A DNA stretch of 64,000 nucleotides from the NCBI GenBank assembly GCA_025054715.1, contig JANWYH010000010.1, positions 1-64,000 of the forward strand, in the 5' to 3' direction. The notes beneath the pieces were generated by a model, which saw nothing but the letters and a program-made list of their open reading frames with translations, had not been told where the DNA came from and ran no database searches. Source of the DNA: Pyrinomonadaceae bacterium (lineage in GTDB: Bacteria > Acidobacteriota > Blastocatellia > Pyrinomonadales > Pyrinomonadaceae). Position numbers and translations under genes: made by a program. Every line of letters starts with the position of its first letter. The first letter of the stretch is position 1. This document shows positions 1 through 8,981 of the stretch, piece after piece.

Positions 1-263
1 TCAGCATGACCAGGACAATCAACATGCGCATAATGCCGCCTCTCCGTCTCATACTCAACATGCGCCGTAGCTATCGTTATACCTCGCTGCCTCTCCTCAG
101 GCGCATTGTCTATCGAATCAAATGGACGATACTGCACCCGAGGATTCCTCTTCGATAACACCTTCGTTATCGCCGCCGTCAACGTCGTCTTACCATGATC
201 CACATGCCCTATAGTCCCCACATTCACATGCGGCTTACTCCTGTCAAACCTCTCCTTGCTCAT
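1..263 (-). CDS. tuf: Elongation factor Tu, N-terminal part (cut by window edge)
   Basis: The first 87 codons of EF-Tu, the GTPase that carries aminoacyl-tRNA to the ribosome. Reading leftward from the ATG at 263 the protein starts [20 protein letters not shown] and has the G1 loop GHVDHGKT, the switch region with RGITI, and reaches DCPGHA (G3) at the edge. A good Shine-Dalgarno (AAAGGAG) lies just upstream and the gene follows fusA by 27 bases, as in the classic str operon. Odd: all five Ile codons are ATA, seven of eight Thr codons are ACG, and Val and Ala are mostly GTG and GCG, unlike fusA, rpsG and rpsL next door. Identity is certain; the rest of the gene is outside the window. Confidence 0.97.
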   Translation of the reverse strand, partial: MSKERFDRSKPHVNVGTIGHVDHGKTTLTAAITKVLSKRNPRVQYRPFDSIDNAPEERQRGITIATAHVEYETERRHYAHVDCPGHA

Positions 264-290
264 CTTTTCATAACTCTCCTTTAACAAAAA

Positions 291-2390
291 TTAGTTACTT
301 GCACCTTTAACTTTTGAAATTACCTCATCGGCAACATTTTTCGGAGCTTGAGCATAGTGATCGAAGTGCATCGTTGAAGTTGCCCTTCCTTGAGTCAAGC
401 TCCTCAAATCTGTTGTATAGCCAAACATTTCTGAAAGTGGAACGTAAGCAGTGATGACTTGAACCCCGCCGGGACGAGCTTCCATTTTTTCTATTTGCCC
501 ACGACGTCTATTTAAGTCACCGTTTACTGCCCCCATATACTCTTCGGGAGTCACCACTTCAACACGCATTATCGGTTCCAAAAGAACCGGGTCTGCCTTT
601 TTAACTGCATCTTGAAAAGCTAAACTTCCTGCAATGTGGAAAGAATGCTCGTCTGAGTCAACTTCATGATAACTTCCAAAAACCAGCTTTACTTTAATAT
701 CTACCATTTCGTAGCCAGCTAAGAACCCTCGACGCATAGCATCTTGGATTCCTTCCATGGTTGGCTTAATGAATTGACGAGGTATAACCCCGCCGGTTAT
801 GTGATCTTCAAAAACGAAACCTTGCCCTGGAGCTGGCTCGATCTCAATCTCTGCGTGTGCGTATTGACCGCGACCACCGGTTTGCCGCTTATGAATAGCT
901 TTTCCAGCGGCAGGTTTGGTAATGGTCTCTCTGTATGCAACCTGGGGCCTACCTACGTTTGCTTCGACTCCAAATTCTCGCTTCATTCTGTCAACTATGA
1001 TTTCGAGATGAAGCTCTCCCATTCCAGCGATTATGGTTTGTCCGGTTTCTTGATCGGTTGTAACACGGAAAGAAGGATCTTCTTGGGCCAGGCGACTTAA
1101 AGCTATGCCCATTTTATCCTGATCAGCACGGGTTTTTGGTTCAACGGCAACGCGCACGACTGGCTCAGGAAACTCTATCGCCTCGAGAACTATTTGCTTG
1201 TTTTCGTCGCAGATCGTATCGCCTGTCGTTACATTCTTCATTCCACCAATTGCTATGATTTCACCGGCTGATGCCGTTTCTATATCCTCACGCTTATTAG
1301 CATGCATTCGCATCAGGCGACCAACTCTTTCCTTAGTTCCTTTGGTAGAGTTATACACATAAGTTCCTGCATTTATAGTTCCAGAATAAATCCTTACATA
1401 AGCTAGCTGACCTAGATGCTTATCAGCCATAAGCTTAAACACTAGACCAGCAAAAGGCTCATTCGGATCAGCTTTTCTAATTTCTGTTTCACCCGTCTTT
1501 GGATTAACACCTTCAACTGCAGGAATATCAAGAGGCGATGGAAGATAATCAACAACAGCGTCAAGAAGCGGTTGCACGCCCTTGTTCTTAAACGCAGCCC
1601 CCATTATCACCGGAACCAATTTTTGCTCTATAGTGCCCTTACGAAGGGCTTTACGAATCTCTTCTTCCGATATGCTCTCACCTTCTAGGTACTTTAGCAT
1701 CAATTCATCATCAATAGAAGCAACCTGTTCTAGAAGCTGATCTCTCCAACGCTCTGCCTCTTCAATTAAATCTGTAGGAATATCTATCAACTCATATTCG
1801 GCACCTTTTGTTTCATCCTTCCAAACGATGCCTTTCATTTGAATTAGATCAACGACACCTCTAAATTGATCCTCTATTCCTATGGGAATCTGAAGAGCAA
1901 CAGCATTAGCTCCGAGACGCGTCTTTATTGACTCAAAACTTCTTTCAAAGGAAGCACCTGCTCTATCGAGCTTATTAATAAAGCAAATTCTCGGAACGCG
2001 ATATTTATCAGCCTGTCTCCAAACAGTTTCCGTCTGAGGTTCAACGCCAGCAACACCATCGAAGACAGCAATTGCTCCGTCTAAAACTCTTAGGCTTCGC
2101 TCAACTTCCATCGTAAAATCCACGTGTCCGGGCGTGTCAATTATGTTAATTCTATATTGAACCCCAAAGCGCTTCCAGAAGCAGGTTGTAGCAGCAGCGG
2201 TTATCGTGATACCACGCTCTTGCTCCTGCTCCATCCAATCCATCGTTGCGGTTCCTTCGTGAACCTCCCCTATCTTATGAGAAACACCCGTGTAATAAAG
2301 TATCCGCTCAGTAGTGGTTGTTTTCCCCGCATCAATATGCGCCATTATACCGATGTTTCTAAATCTATCTAGCGTAACCTTGGACGACAT
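291..2390 (-). CDS. fusA: Elongation factor G
   Basis: Ribosomal translocase EF-G, 699 residues, which moves tRNA and mRNA through the ribosome at the cost of GTP and also helps recycle ribosomes. The GTPase motifs are clear: AHIDAGKT at residues 17-24, DTPGH at 85-89 and NKLD at 139-142. Domain IV and V sequences such as GGRGQYA and the C-terminal [10 protein letters not shown] follow in the normal order. Length matches the usual 690-705. It is the third gene of the str operon, 15 bases after rpsG and 27 before tuf. The start (ATG at 2390) gives the standard N-terminus. Nothing is missing or unusual. Confidence 0.98.
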   Translation of the reverse strand: MSSKVTLDRFRNIGIMAHIDAGKTTTTERILYYTGVSHKIGEVHEGTATMDWMEQEQERGITITAAATTCFWKRFGVQYRINIIDTPGHVDFTMEVERSLRVLDGAIAVFDGVAGVEPQTETVWRQADKYRVPRICFINKLDRAGASFERSFESIKTRLGANAVALQIPIGIEDQFRGVVDLIQMKGIVWKDETKGAEYELIDIPTDLIEEAERWRDQLLEQVASIDDELMLKYLEGESISEEEIRKALRKGTIEQKLVPVIMGAAFKNKGVQPLLDAVVDYLPSPLDIPAVEGVNPKTGETEIRKADPNEPFAGLVFKLMADKHLGQLAYVRIYSGTINAGTYVYNSTKGTKERVGRLMRMHANKREDIETASAGEIIAIGGMKNVTTGDTICDENKQIVLEAIEFPEPVVRVAVEPKTRADQDKMGIALSRLAQEDPSFRVTTDQETGQTIIAGMGELHLEIIVDRMKREFGVEANVGRPQVAYRETITKPAAGKAIHKRQTGGRGQYAHAEIEIEPAPGQGFVFEDHITGGVIPRQFIKPTMEGIQDAMRRGFLAGYEMVDIKVKLVFGSYHEVDSDEHSFHIAGSLAFQDAVKKADPVLLEPIMRVEVVTPEEYMGAVNGDLNRRRGQIEKMEARPGGVQVITAYVPLSEMFGYTTDLRSLTQGRATSTMHFDHYAQAPKNVADEVISKVKGASN

Positions 2391-2405
2391 AACTCTAAAC
2401 CCAAA

Positions 2406-2885
<480 letters not shown>

Positions 2886-2892
2886 TCAAAAA

Positions 2893-3273
2893 CTATTTTG
2901 AACCTTTTGGACGTTTAGCTCCGTATTTCGAGCGTCCTTGTCTGCGGTTAGCCACTCCAGAAGCATCACGCGTCCCACGAATTATGTGATAGCGAACCCC
3001 AGGCAAGTCCTTCACACGACCACCTCGAATTAAAACTATCGAGTGCTCCTGAAGATTATGACCTATCCCTGGAATGTAAGCTGTTACTTCAATCCCGTTA
3101 GTTAAACGAACACGAGCAACTTTCCTTAAAGCTGAATTTGGTTTCTTCGGAGTCTGAGTATAAACTCTCGTGCAAACTCCTTGCTTTTGCGGATTTCCCT
3201 GCAAAGCCGGACTTGCCGTTTTATATTTAACCTTCTGACGACCTTTACGAACTAGTTGATTTATCGTTGGCAT
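2893..3273 (-). CDS. rpsL: 30S ribosomal protein S12
   Basis: Ribosomal protein S12, 126 residues, part of the decoding centre and the classic streptomycin-resistance locus. The decoding loop [11 protein letters not shown] and the second loop KDLPGVRYH, holding the Asp that is often beta-methylthiolated, are both intact, with the wild-type Lys residues at the streptomycin-related positions. First gene of the str operon. A ribosome-binding site (AGGAAG) precedes the ATG at 3273, and a structured leader and strong promoter lie upstream (see separate entries). Confidence 0.98.
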   Translation of the reverse strand: MPTINQLVRKGRQKVKYKTASPALQGNPQKQGVCTRVYTQTPKKPNSALRKVARVRLTNGIEVTAYIPGIGHNLQEHSIVLIRGGRVKDLPGVRYHIIRGTRDASGVANRRQGRSKYGAKRPKGSK

Positions 3274-3321
3274 CCTACTATCTTCCTACAACAAAGATTT
3301 CATCTTTAACCTGACTCTTAC

Positions 3322-3481
3322 CGAAAAACTTTTCGGCAGTTAGCACAAGCTTTAATCTTCGCTTCTTTCTAGCGGATTAAACTTGTTCGTGCTTTTTCAA
3401 GGTTGAAACTTTGCTGTAGCGTTTCAATTTAAGGACAGCGTCGTACTGACTCAGTTTACGCTACAATTCCTGTTTTCAACC
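3322..3481 (-). promoter_or_regulatory. Structured 5' leader of the str operon (three hairpins)
   Basis: Three inverted repeats follow each other between the rpsL promoter and rpsL. In transcript order: (a) 3481-3401, outer stem GGTTGAAA/TTTCAACC and inner perfect 8-bp stem TGTAGCGT/ACGCTACA (3415-3422 with 3458-3465); (b) 3395-3341, stems AGCA/TGCT, CAAG/CTTG, TTTAATC/GATTAAA and CGCT/AGCG closed by a 7-nt loop; (c) 3337-3322, CCGAAAA/TTTTCGG. None carries a U-tract after it, so they do not look like intrinsic terminators. I recognise no known riboswitch or r-protein leader family. A role in autoregulation by a ribosomal protein or in mRNA stability is inference. Confidence 0.7.
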
Positions 3482-3521
3482 TAAAGCTACAAGAAGTACC
3501 TTTCAAAACCCGAAATTTCAA

Positions 3522-3550
3522 AGTATAGGAGATTGATGAATTCGTGTCAA
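3522..3550 (-). promoter_or_regulatory. Sigma-70 type promoter of the str operon
   Basis: On the minus strand a perfect -35 box TTGACA (3550-3545) is followed, after exactly 17 bases, by TATACT (3527-3522). This is the best promoter-like sequence I found in the window. It predicts a start near 3515 and a 5' UTR of about 240 nt ahead of rpsL. The site lies in the 295-base gap between rpsL and the upstream membrane-protein gene. Confidence 0.75.
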
Positions 3551-3568
3551 GTCATGAGAAATACATTT

Positions 3569-5293
3569 TCATTGTTCTTCGAACTCATTTTGTTCTAAGT
3601 CCTCTTCTTGGGTTTGATTTTCGGTTTGCTCGCTATCTTCAATGGCAGGTGGTTCACCTTTTGTTTCTCTAATCCTTAAATAATAAGCTTCGTCATCTTC
3701 ATACGCAATCTCAAACCAACCGCTATCTAGAGCTTTTGCTATAAAATCAGTGCATTCTCCAGCATCTGAAAAAACATACCTAGCACCTAATTTTTCGCGG
3801 ATAAGAGGACCGGGATCATCTACCCGGCCTTCGGCTATGTCTCTTACAAGCTTATAGATTTCCGGAGATTTTGAATAAAGGTAATTAGGGTCAAGCCCGT
3901 AAACATAGCGATGCTCGGGAGCAAAGAAGAAAAGTTTCGGAAAATCGTCCCAGTTACAGTTGAAAATCATCTCATTTTCAGGAATGTTTGACTTCGCCCA
4001 CTCAGTAGCCCTACGATACTTATCATTCGGCTCATTGTTGCTAATGCTCTGAATCAATCCTTCTTGCTTGATCCAACCTAAATCCACTCCTCTATAATTA
4101 AAGATAATCAAAGTAAAAAAGAACATGCCTATTAAAGCAACTGCCACCTTTTTTATGCGTTCGTAAAAGAGTTGTTTTTCGCTCTTTTTCTTGTCTAGAA
4201 AAGCTTCCAGCTCCTTGCGGAAGTCCTCAGGTAAAAGCTGAAAGTCCTTCACAAAGAAAGCCTGCCAACTAAAAGCAGCAAAAAGTATGGCAAACGGAGG
4301 AAAATACTCAGCGTAACGCTTTGCGACAAACTGAGCGGCAAGGAGTGGAGTTACGAAAGCCAGGAAGAAGGTCGCTTTTTCAGGTAGCTTTCCGTTTCTT
4401 GGCGTAAATAAAATGTATCCTACTAACATTGCAAGTAGAGCTATTGGAAAATGCGTTAATATCTCAACCGCTTGATAAGAATACCATTCACCTCCAACAG
4501 GAACATCGTAGTTTCCCATGCGAATTTTCATCTTTAGATGCTCTACAAAAAGTTTTATGTTATTAGGAAAAAAGGGATGGATCGTGTTACCTAGAATCAT
4601 TCCAGCCGTCGTGTAAGCCAGTGGACGCCACTCGAAAACCCTTTCATTCCAAGCTAAAATCAAAGTCCATACGAAAGCAGCGAACCAAAGAAGCGGGAAA
4701 AGACTATAAGTCCAAGTAAAGAGAAACATAAGTGGAAGCAACCAAACGTACTTTCTTTCAAAAAGAAGATAAATTCCGATAATGGAAAAAATGATTGTAA
4801 GAGGTGGCGCCTTTGCCATGTTCATTCTGTAATAGAAAGGATTTGCACAAGTTAAAAGCGCGCCCAACCAAATCGGCAAATAATCAATTCTGTAGTAGAA
4901 CATCAGCCAATAAACAGAAAAAACTGCAAGTGTTGCATAAAATACCGCAGCTACTTTTGCTGCCGTCACTGGCTCGAAAAACCAAAGAAATGGAACTTGA
5001 AGAAGGTGAAAAAGAAAGTGATGATCGTTGTAGTTCTGTGGGTCTAGAATCGTAAGAGGAAGCCATTTGAATTCAGGAAGTCCTTGCCCACTACTCAGGC
5101 TTTGCCATAAAATCTCACTCCATCGGATATGGTAGTAACCATCCCAATCGCCGCAACATATCGCATCGGTTGAGCGCTGAAGTATAATCATCAACATTAA
5201 AATTGCAATAAATCCAAAAACTAAATATACCCAAGCTATTGCATCGCCCGTAGAAAACCATTCTTTCCAAGATTTTCTCTTTTGTTCACTCAT
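3569..5293 (-). CDS. Polytopic GT-C-type membrane glycosyltransferase-like protein
   Basis: A 574-residue protein with about ten to twelve membrane segments and a C-terminal soluble part. After the first membrane helix comes GDWDGYYH (residues 48-55), an Asp-rich loop in the place where GT-C enzymes such as STT3/PglB and PMT families keep catalytic acidic residues; a later DHH lies in a second loop. The soluble part has NCNWDDFP, loosely recalling the WWDYG site of oligosaccharyltransferases. This suggests a lipid-linked sugar or oligosaccharide transferase, but I cannot name the family. The tail is very acidic (about 35 residues rich in Glu). Start: an upstream in-frame TTG at 5299 is possible, but GAGG is spaced well (8 nt) only for the ATG at 5293. 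It appears to be a single-gene unit. Confidence 0.6.
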   Translation of the reverse strand: MSEQKRKSWKEWFSTGDAIAWVYLVFGFIAILMLMIILQRSTDAICCGDWDGYYHIRWSEILWQSLSSGQGLPEFKWLPLTILDPQNYNDHHFLFHLLQVPFLWFFEPVTAAKVAAVFYATLAVFSVYWLMFYYRIDYLPIWLGALLTCANPFYYRMNMAKAPPLTIIFSIIGIYLLFERKYVWLLPLMFLFTWTYSLFPLLWFAAFVWTLILAWNERVFEWRPLAYTTAGMILGNTIHPFFPNNIKLFVEHLKMKIRMGNYDVPVGGEWYSYQAVEILTHFPIALLAMLVGYILFTPRNGKLPEKATFFLAFVTPLLAAQFVAKRYAEYFPPFAILFAAFSWQAFFVKDFQLLPEDFRKELEAFLDKKKSEKQLFYERIKKVAVALIGMFFFTLIIFNYRGVDLGWIKQEGLIQSISNNEPNDKYRRATEWAKSNIPENEMIFNCNWDDFPKLFFFAPEHRYVYGLDPNYLYSKSPEIYKLVRDIAEGRVDDPGPLIREKLGARYVFSDAGECTDFIAKALDSGWFEIAYEDDEAYYLRIRETKGEPPAIEDSEQTENQTQEEDLEQNEFEEQ

Positions 5294-5391
5294 CTTCAAG
5301 ACCTCAACAAAAGATAAAATTAGAAAATAACACGACCTTTAAGTTACAAACAAACTTGCATCCGTGCGAAAGTAAATTTAACCTGTAGTTA

Positions 5392-5847
5392 ATGCGACTT
5401 AATATACGTCTTGCTCAAAAAAGCGATATTTCTTTCTTGATAAAATTTAATCAGGCAATGGCAAAGGAAACTGAAAATAAACTTTTAGATCATGACATTG
5501 TAAAAAGCGGAGTCGAAGCAGTATTTGAAGAAAAAGGAAAGGGCTTTTATGTAGTCGCTGAAAATCACGAAGGACAAGTCTTAGGCTGCCTGATGATAAC
5601 TTTCGAGTGGAGTGATTGGCGAAATGCTTGGTTTTGGTGGATTCAAAGCGTTTACGTGCTACCAGAATATCGAGGAAAAGGCATATATCGGAAACTTTAT
5701 GAGTTCGTAAAACAAAAAGCAACTCTCGAAGGCAACGTGTGCGGCTTTCGTTTATATGTTGACAAAGAAAATAAAATCGCACAGAAGGTTTATGAAAAAT
5801 TAGGCATGAAACACTCAAATTACCTTATGTTTGAAGAAACCTTATGA
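5392..5847 (+). CDS. GNAT-family N-acetyltransferase
   Basis: A 151-residue acetyltransferase of the GNAT fold, which transfers acetyl from acetyl-CoA to an amine; the substrate is unknown. Visible are the N-terminal strand and helix (IRLAQKSDISFLIKF), the beta-4 strand IQSVYVLPEYRGKGIYRKL with the Q/RxxGxG/A-type acetyl-CoA loop (YRGKGIY), and the C-terminal strand-helix with AQKVYEKLGMK. It looks complete. Its stop codon overlaps the start of the next gene (ATGA at 5844), so the two are probably translated together, and the third gene overlaps in the same way. Confidence 0.88.
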   Translation: MRLNIRLAQKSDISFLIKFNQAMAKETENKLLDHDIVKSGVEAVFEEKGKGFYVVAENHEGQVLGCLMITFEWSDWRNAWFWWIQSVYVLPEYRGKGIYRKLYEFVKQKATLEGNVCGFRLYVDKENKIAQKVYEKLGMKHSNYLMFEETL

Positions 5848-6134
5848 CAAAAATAACCGAAGAAGAATTTTCAAAACTCTGTGAACAAATAGCCAAAAAC
5901 TCTGAAAGCATCATTAAACACAATCCCATCGGAACGCCTGAGGAAACGCTTCTTTGGATGCTCTTGGGCACATTGGTTTACTACTTAAATCTTTCTGAAG
6001 TTGAAACACCTTGCTTTGCAAGCCCTCCAACAGCACAAACCTATAAACAAGCAATTCTGCACGTCCTGAGAAATCGTAAAATGAACGACTTTGACCCTGA
6101 AAAATACATTGATAGAATGCTGTTCTTGAAATGA
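5844..6134 (+). CDS. Small protein of unknown function
   Basis: A 96-residue soluble protein that I do not recognise. It begins MTKITEEEFSKLCEQIAKNS, contains a hydrophobic helix (LLWMLLGTLVYYLNL) followed by a short loop and a basic helix YKQAILHVLRNRK, and has no signal peptide or metal motif. It is tied by 4-base ATGA overlaps to the acetyltransferase before it and the MBL-fold hydrolase after it, which is good evidence that it is translated. The mostly helical look may suit a partner or regulator of one of these enzymes, but that is a guess. Confidence 0.75.
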   Translation: MTKITEEEFSKLCEQIAKNSESIIKHNPIGTPEETLLWMLLGTLVYYLNLSEVETPCFASPPTAQTYKQAILHVLRNRKMNDFDPEKYIDRMLFLK

Positions 6135-6790
6135 TAATAAAAACTTTCGTCACAACCATTTTCCAGCAAAACACACGAGTAGTAGCTTGTCCAAAAACGG
6201 GTAAAACCATCTGTATTGACCCAGGTGGAAGCAGCAAAACAATAGCTGATTTTATCAAGAAAAATCAACTATCTCTACAAGCAATAGCACTTACTCATGG
6301 ACACCTTGACCATATCGGAGGCGTTGCCGAACTTCACTCGCTCTATCCTGAAGCCGACATTATAATTCACAAGGAAGATGAACCTTTGTATTACGCCCTT
6401 CCTGAGCAACCTTTAGCTTTGGGAATACCGAGAATGGCTTTTAGCAGCCTCGGACTCGAATTTGAAAAGCCGCCATCCATAACTAGAAATTGGGAAGATG
6501 AAGAGACATATCAAGTCGGAATGCTAAGTTTCAAAGTTAGGCACTGCCCGGGACATACACCGGGTCATGTCGTTTTATGTGAAGAAAAGGAAAGAAAAAT
6601 TTTCGTCGGCGATTGCCTTTTCGCTGGCTCAGTCGGCAGAACAGACCTTCCGGGTGGTTCATATCAAAAACTCATGAATTCGATATTTAACAAAATTTTG
6701 CCATTCGGCGATGATGTAGTTGTTTACTCCGGCCACGGTCCAGAAACAACCATCGGCCACGAAAGGCTTACAAATCCCTTTCTTCGCTAA
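6131..6790 (+). CDS. MBL-fold metallo-hydrolase, glyoxalase II-like
   Basis: A 219-residue metallo-beta-lactamase-fold hydrolase of the small glyoxalase-II/YcbL type. It has the HxHxDH motif (HGHLDH, residues 56-61), the following HCPGHTPGH with the third metal His, the GDCLFAGSVGRTD strand with the bridging Asp, and the final His in YSGHGPETT. All metal ligands for two zinc or iron ions are present. Family members hydrolyse S-acyl-glutathione-type thioesters or related compounds. With bshC also in this window, a bacillithiol thioester is a possible substrate, but nothing here proves it. Last gene of a three-gene unit; its stop overlaps by 4 bases the convergent zinc-ribbon gene. Confidence 0.88.
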   Translation: MIIKTFVTTIFQQNTRVVACPKTGKTICIDPGGSSKTIADFIKKNQLSLQAIALTHGHLDHIGGVAELHSLYPEADIIIHKEDEPLYYALPEQPLALGIPRMAFSSLGLEFEKPPSITRNWEDEETYQVGMLSFKVRHCPGHTPGHVVLCEEKERKIFVGDCLFAGSVGRTDLPGGSYQKLMNSIFNKILPFGDDVVVYSGHGPETTIGHERLTNPFLR

Positions 6791-7509
6791 ATTCCGGCAA
6801 ACCCGCTGGCAATATTGTAATAATGATACAAGTCGTTAAAATCCTTTATAGCACGGTTAAGAATTAAAGGCAGTTGTTCAACATCCCTAGTGTTCACCAC
6901 TAGATTCAAATTTCTCAGAAAGGCTTCCTGAGCATCAAGCGTGTTAGCGCTATCATCAATGGACACTAGAAAAAGCTTTCTTCTTTCAGAAGAATACATT
7001 GCATTAATTCTCTGCTGAACTATTGCCGCTCCTCCCATATCCTGAGCAAAGTCCGGTGAAAGAATCAGAATTTGAACTTTACCTTCTCGAAGACGCTCGT
7101 TTGCCTGCCCCGGATTTTCAGCTATATAAACCTTATAACCGGCATCTATAAGAAGCTTGGCTACCTTTTCACGATGTTTTCCTAAACAGATCAAAACCCT
7201 ACGAGGTTTTTCTTCATCTTCTTCGGTCTGTTCTAAAACTTTGCCCTCCTTTTTTAGTGCCATCAATAAGGCCCTAAGAGCCTGATTTATTTCAAATTCA
7301 GACTCTCTCGCCATAAATTTTTGTGCACCTTCAGGCACAGCAGGAGCAGGCTTGTTTTCTTTAAGATGATCGACAGGAGAAGCTGATTGATTTGCCTGAA
7401 CTCTTATTAGATTCTGGCAGCGAGGGCAGCGCACTGTGAAATTCCCTTTTGGGATTTTCGTCTCGTCAAGCTGTAAAGATACAGAACACGAGTCACATCT
7501 TATAATCAT
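6787..7509 (-). CDS. Zinc-ribbon (MJ0042-type) protein with receiver-like domain
   Basis: A 240-residue protein. The N-terminus carries two CxxC pairs (CDSC and CPRC, about 26 residues apart) in the MJ0042 zinc-ribbon pattern common in delta-proteobacteria and acidobacteria. A Pro/Ala-rich linker leads to a Rossmann-like C-terminal domain (RRVLICLG, VYIAENPGQA, ILILSPDF) that resembles a response-regulator receiver, although I cannot assign a phospho-acceptor Asp. Start: a TTG further upstream is in frame, but ATG at 7509 has GAGG at good spacing and gives the normal MIIRCDSC start. It follows pilT by 10 bases, so a link to pilus control is likely but not shown. Confidence 0.72.
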   Translation of the reverse strand: MIIRCDSCSVSLQLDETKIPKGNFTVRCPRCQNLIRVQANQSASPVDHLKENKPAPAVPEGAQKFMARESEFEINQALRALLMALKKEGKVLEQTEEDEEKPRRVLICLGKHREKVAKLLIDAGYKVYIAENPGQANERLREGKVQILILSPDFAQDMGGAAIVQQRINAMYSSERRKLFLVSIDDSANTLDAQEAFLRNLNLVVNTRDVEQLPLILNRAIKDFNDLYHYYNIASGFAGI

Positions 7510-7519
7510 ACTCAAATCC

Positions 7520-8722
7520 TCATTTTTCAATCATGTCTATGACGGAAGAGCTAGGAGGTTTGATAGGTGGTAAATTAGAAGCATCCCTTCTTTGAGCTTT
7601 CAAGGCGTTAGCATAGTCCTCTGCTGATGAGAAACCACTCAAGTTGAGCAGTAAATTATTCTGATTAGTAGCAAAAGATAGTCCATCTTCGACTGTAATC
7701 AACCCTTGCTGAATCATTCTCATGATCACGGTATCGAAGTCTTGCATTCCGTCAAGTTCACCATCCCGCATTGCATCAAGTAGAGTTTTACCTTCAGACT
7801 CACCATATTCAATATACTCGCGCGTCCTGGGATTCGATTTGAGAATTTCAACCGCAGGAACTCTTCCCTTGCCGTCAGCTCTAGGAATCAACCTTTGTGA
7901 AACTATATAGCGAAAAGTTTGAGCTAAACGTGTTCTTATAACTCTTTCCTCATTTTTAGGATACAAACCTATTATTCTGTCAACAGTTTTCGAAGCATCG
8001 ATTGTGTGAAGTGTTGAGAGCACGAGATGTCCGGTCTCTGCGGCTTCCAAAGCTATTTCCGTAGTCTCAAGATCGCGCATTTCACCCACGAGAATTACCT
8101 TAGGAGCCTGCCTTAATGCAGCTCTGAGAGCAGAAGCAAAATCCTTTGCATCAGAACCTATCTCACGCTGATTTATCGTGGACTTTTTATGTTTATGCAT
8201 GAACTCTATAGGATCTTCAATGGTAACTATGTGATAGCTTTTCGTTTCATTTATTCGATCGATTATCGCCGCCAAGGTAGAGCTTTTTCCTGAACCAGTT
8301 GGACCTGTAATCAGAACAAGTCCATTGCGAAGCTCGCAAATATCCTTAAGTTGAGGCGGCAGATTCAGGGCCTCAAAAGTCGGAATTTCTCTCGGTATAA
8401 CGCGCATTACTATCGAATAAGAACCGCGCTGTTGAAAAATGTTTACGCGAAAACGGCACTTACCTGGTAGCGTCCAGCTCAAGTCTGCTGATCCGTATTT
8501 GACAAGTTGCCTTGCTGCTTCCGGATTATCACGTATGATAGACATCGCTATCATTTCAGTCTGAAAACTAGTTAGCTTCCCCAAACCAAGCGGCGACGTG
8601 GGATATAATACTCCGTTTATTTCTACTTGAGGCTTTTGACCTACGCTAAAATTCAAGTCACTTATGTTATCTGAAACCATCAGCATTTGCTCTATGATCG
8701 GCGATATATCCAGCAAGCTCAT
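7520..8722 (-). CDS. pilT: Type IV pilus twitching ATPase PilT
   Basis: A 400-residue secretion-superfamily ATPase of the PilT/PilU class, the hexameric motor that retracts type IV pili. Walker A GPTGSGKSS is at residues 140-148, the Asp box VTIEDPIEF at 166-174, Walker B VILVGEMRD at 209-217 and the His box GHLVLSTLHT at 231-240. These fit PilT better than the PilB assembly ATPase, and the protein lacks the long N-terminal domain of PilB. The C-terminus has a Pro/Ser-rich extension. PilU cannot be excluded. No other pilus genes are in the window. Confidence 0.93.
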   Translation of the reverse strand: MSLLDISPIIEQMLMVSDNISDLNFSVGQKPQVEINGVLYPTSPLGLGKLTSFQTEMIAMSIIRDNPEAARQLVKYGSADLSWTLPGKCRFRVNIFQQRGSYSIVMRVIPREIPTFEALNLPPQLKDICELRNGLVLITGPTGSGKSSTLAAIIDRINETKSYHIVTIEDPIEFMHKHKKSTINQREIGSDAKDFASALRAALRQAPKVILVGEMRDLETTEIALEAAETGHLVLSTLHTIDASKTVDRIIGLYPKNEERVIRTRLAQTFRYIVSQRLIPRADGKGRVPAVEILKSNPRTREYIEYGESEGKTLLDAMRDGELDGMQDFDTVIMRMIQQGLITVEDGLSFATNQNNLLLNLSGFSSAEDYANALKAQRRDASNLPPIKPPSSSVIDMIEK

Positions 8723-8892
8723 TTCTTTATTACCTCGCTTTTGAAGAAGGCAGAACTTTTCCCCCTTCCTGTGTTACCGGTGAAGCAAGCTTCGCCTTCT
8801 CTATTTTCACCAAACCTTAAAAGAAAATCAAGCTTTTTTAATTTCGTTAAAACAAAAACTTCTACTGTTTCCTTAAAGCGTACATAGCCCAT
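8719..8892 (-). CDS. Possible small basic protein upstream of pilT
   Basis: A 57-codon reading frame starting ATGGGC at 8892 and stopping in a 4-base ATGA overlap with the pilT start. The product is basic (ending FFKSEVIKK), with no signal peptide or recognisable domain. The stop-start overlap suggests translational coupling to pilT, but the ribosome-binding site is weak and the frame lies opposite the iron-island control region, so it may be chance. Low confidence. Confidence 0.25.
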   Translation of the reverse strand: MGYVRFKETVEVFVLTKLKKLDFLLRFGENREGEACFTGNTGRGKSSAFFKSEVIKK

Positions 8893-8912
8893 CCAAAACC
8901 TAACTTCACCAC

Positions 8913-8939
8913 TTGACACTGGGCACAAGTTATTATACT
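8913..8939 (+). promoter_or_regulatory. Promoter of the iron/heme island
   Basis: A perfect -35 TTGACA (8913-8918) and a -10 TATACT (8934-8939), separated by 15 bases. The spacer is a little short for sigma-70; a 17-base alternative uses TACTCT. The predicted start, near 8946, falls a few bases before the Fur-like palindrome. Confidence 0.6.
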
Positions 8940-8950
8940 CTTTTTGAAAG

Positions 8951-8965
8951 TGAAAATCATTTTCA
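8951..8965 (+). promoter_or_regulatory. Fur-like operator
   Basis: A perfect 7-1-7 palindrome, TGAAAATCATTTTCA, lies between the promoter and the first gene of the heme/iron island. It matches the core style of Fur boxes (AT-rich inverted repeat around a central ATCATT). Being just downstream of the predicted start it would block transcription when a ferric uptake regulator is bound. The link to Fur rests on the motif and on the downstream genes; the regulator gene is not in the window. Confidence 0.65.
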
Positions 8966-8981
8966 ATTTTAATTAAAAAAA

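Noticed and set aside
744-1100. Plus-strand frame opposite fusA
   Set aside because: Antisense to a fully conserved gene, with no family likeness and no ribosome-binding site.
5447-5818. 123-codon minus-strand frame opposite the GNAT gene
   Set aside because: Antisense to a gene with clear acetyltransferase motifs.
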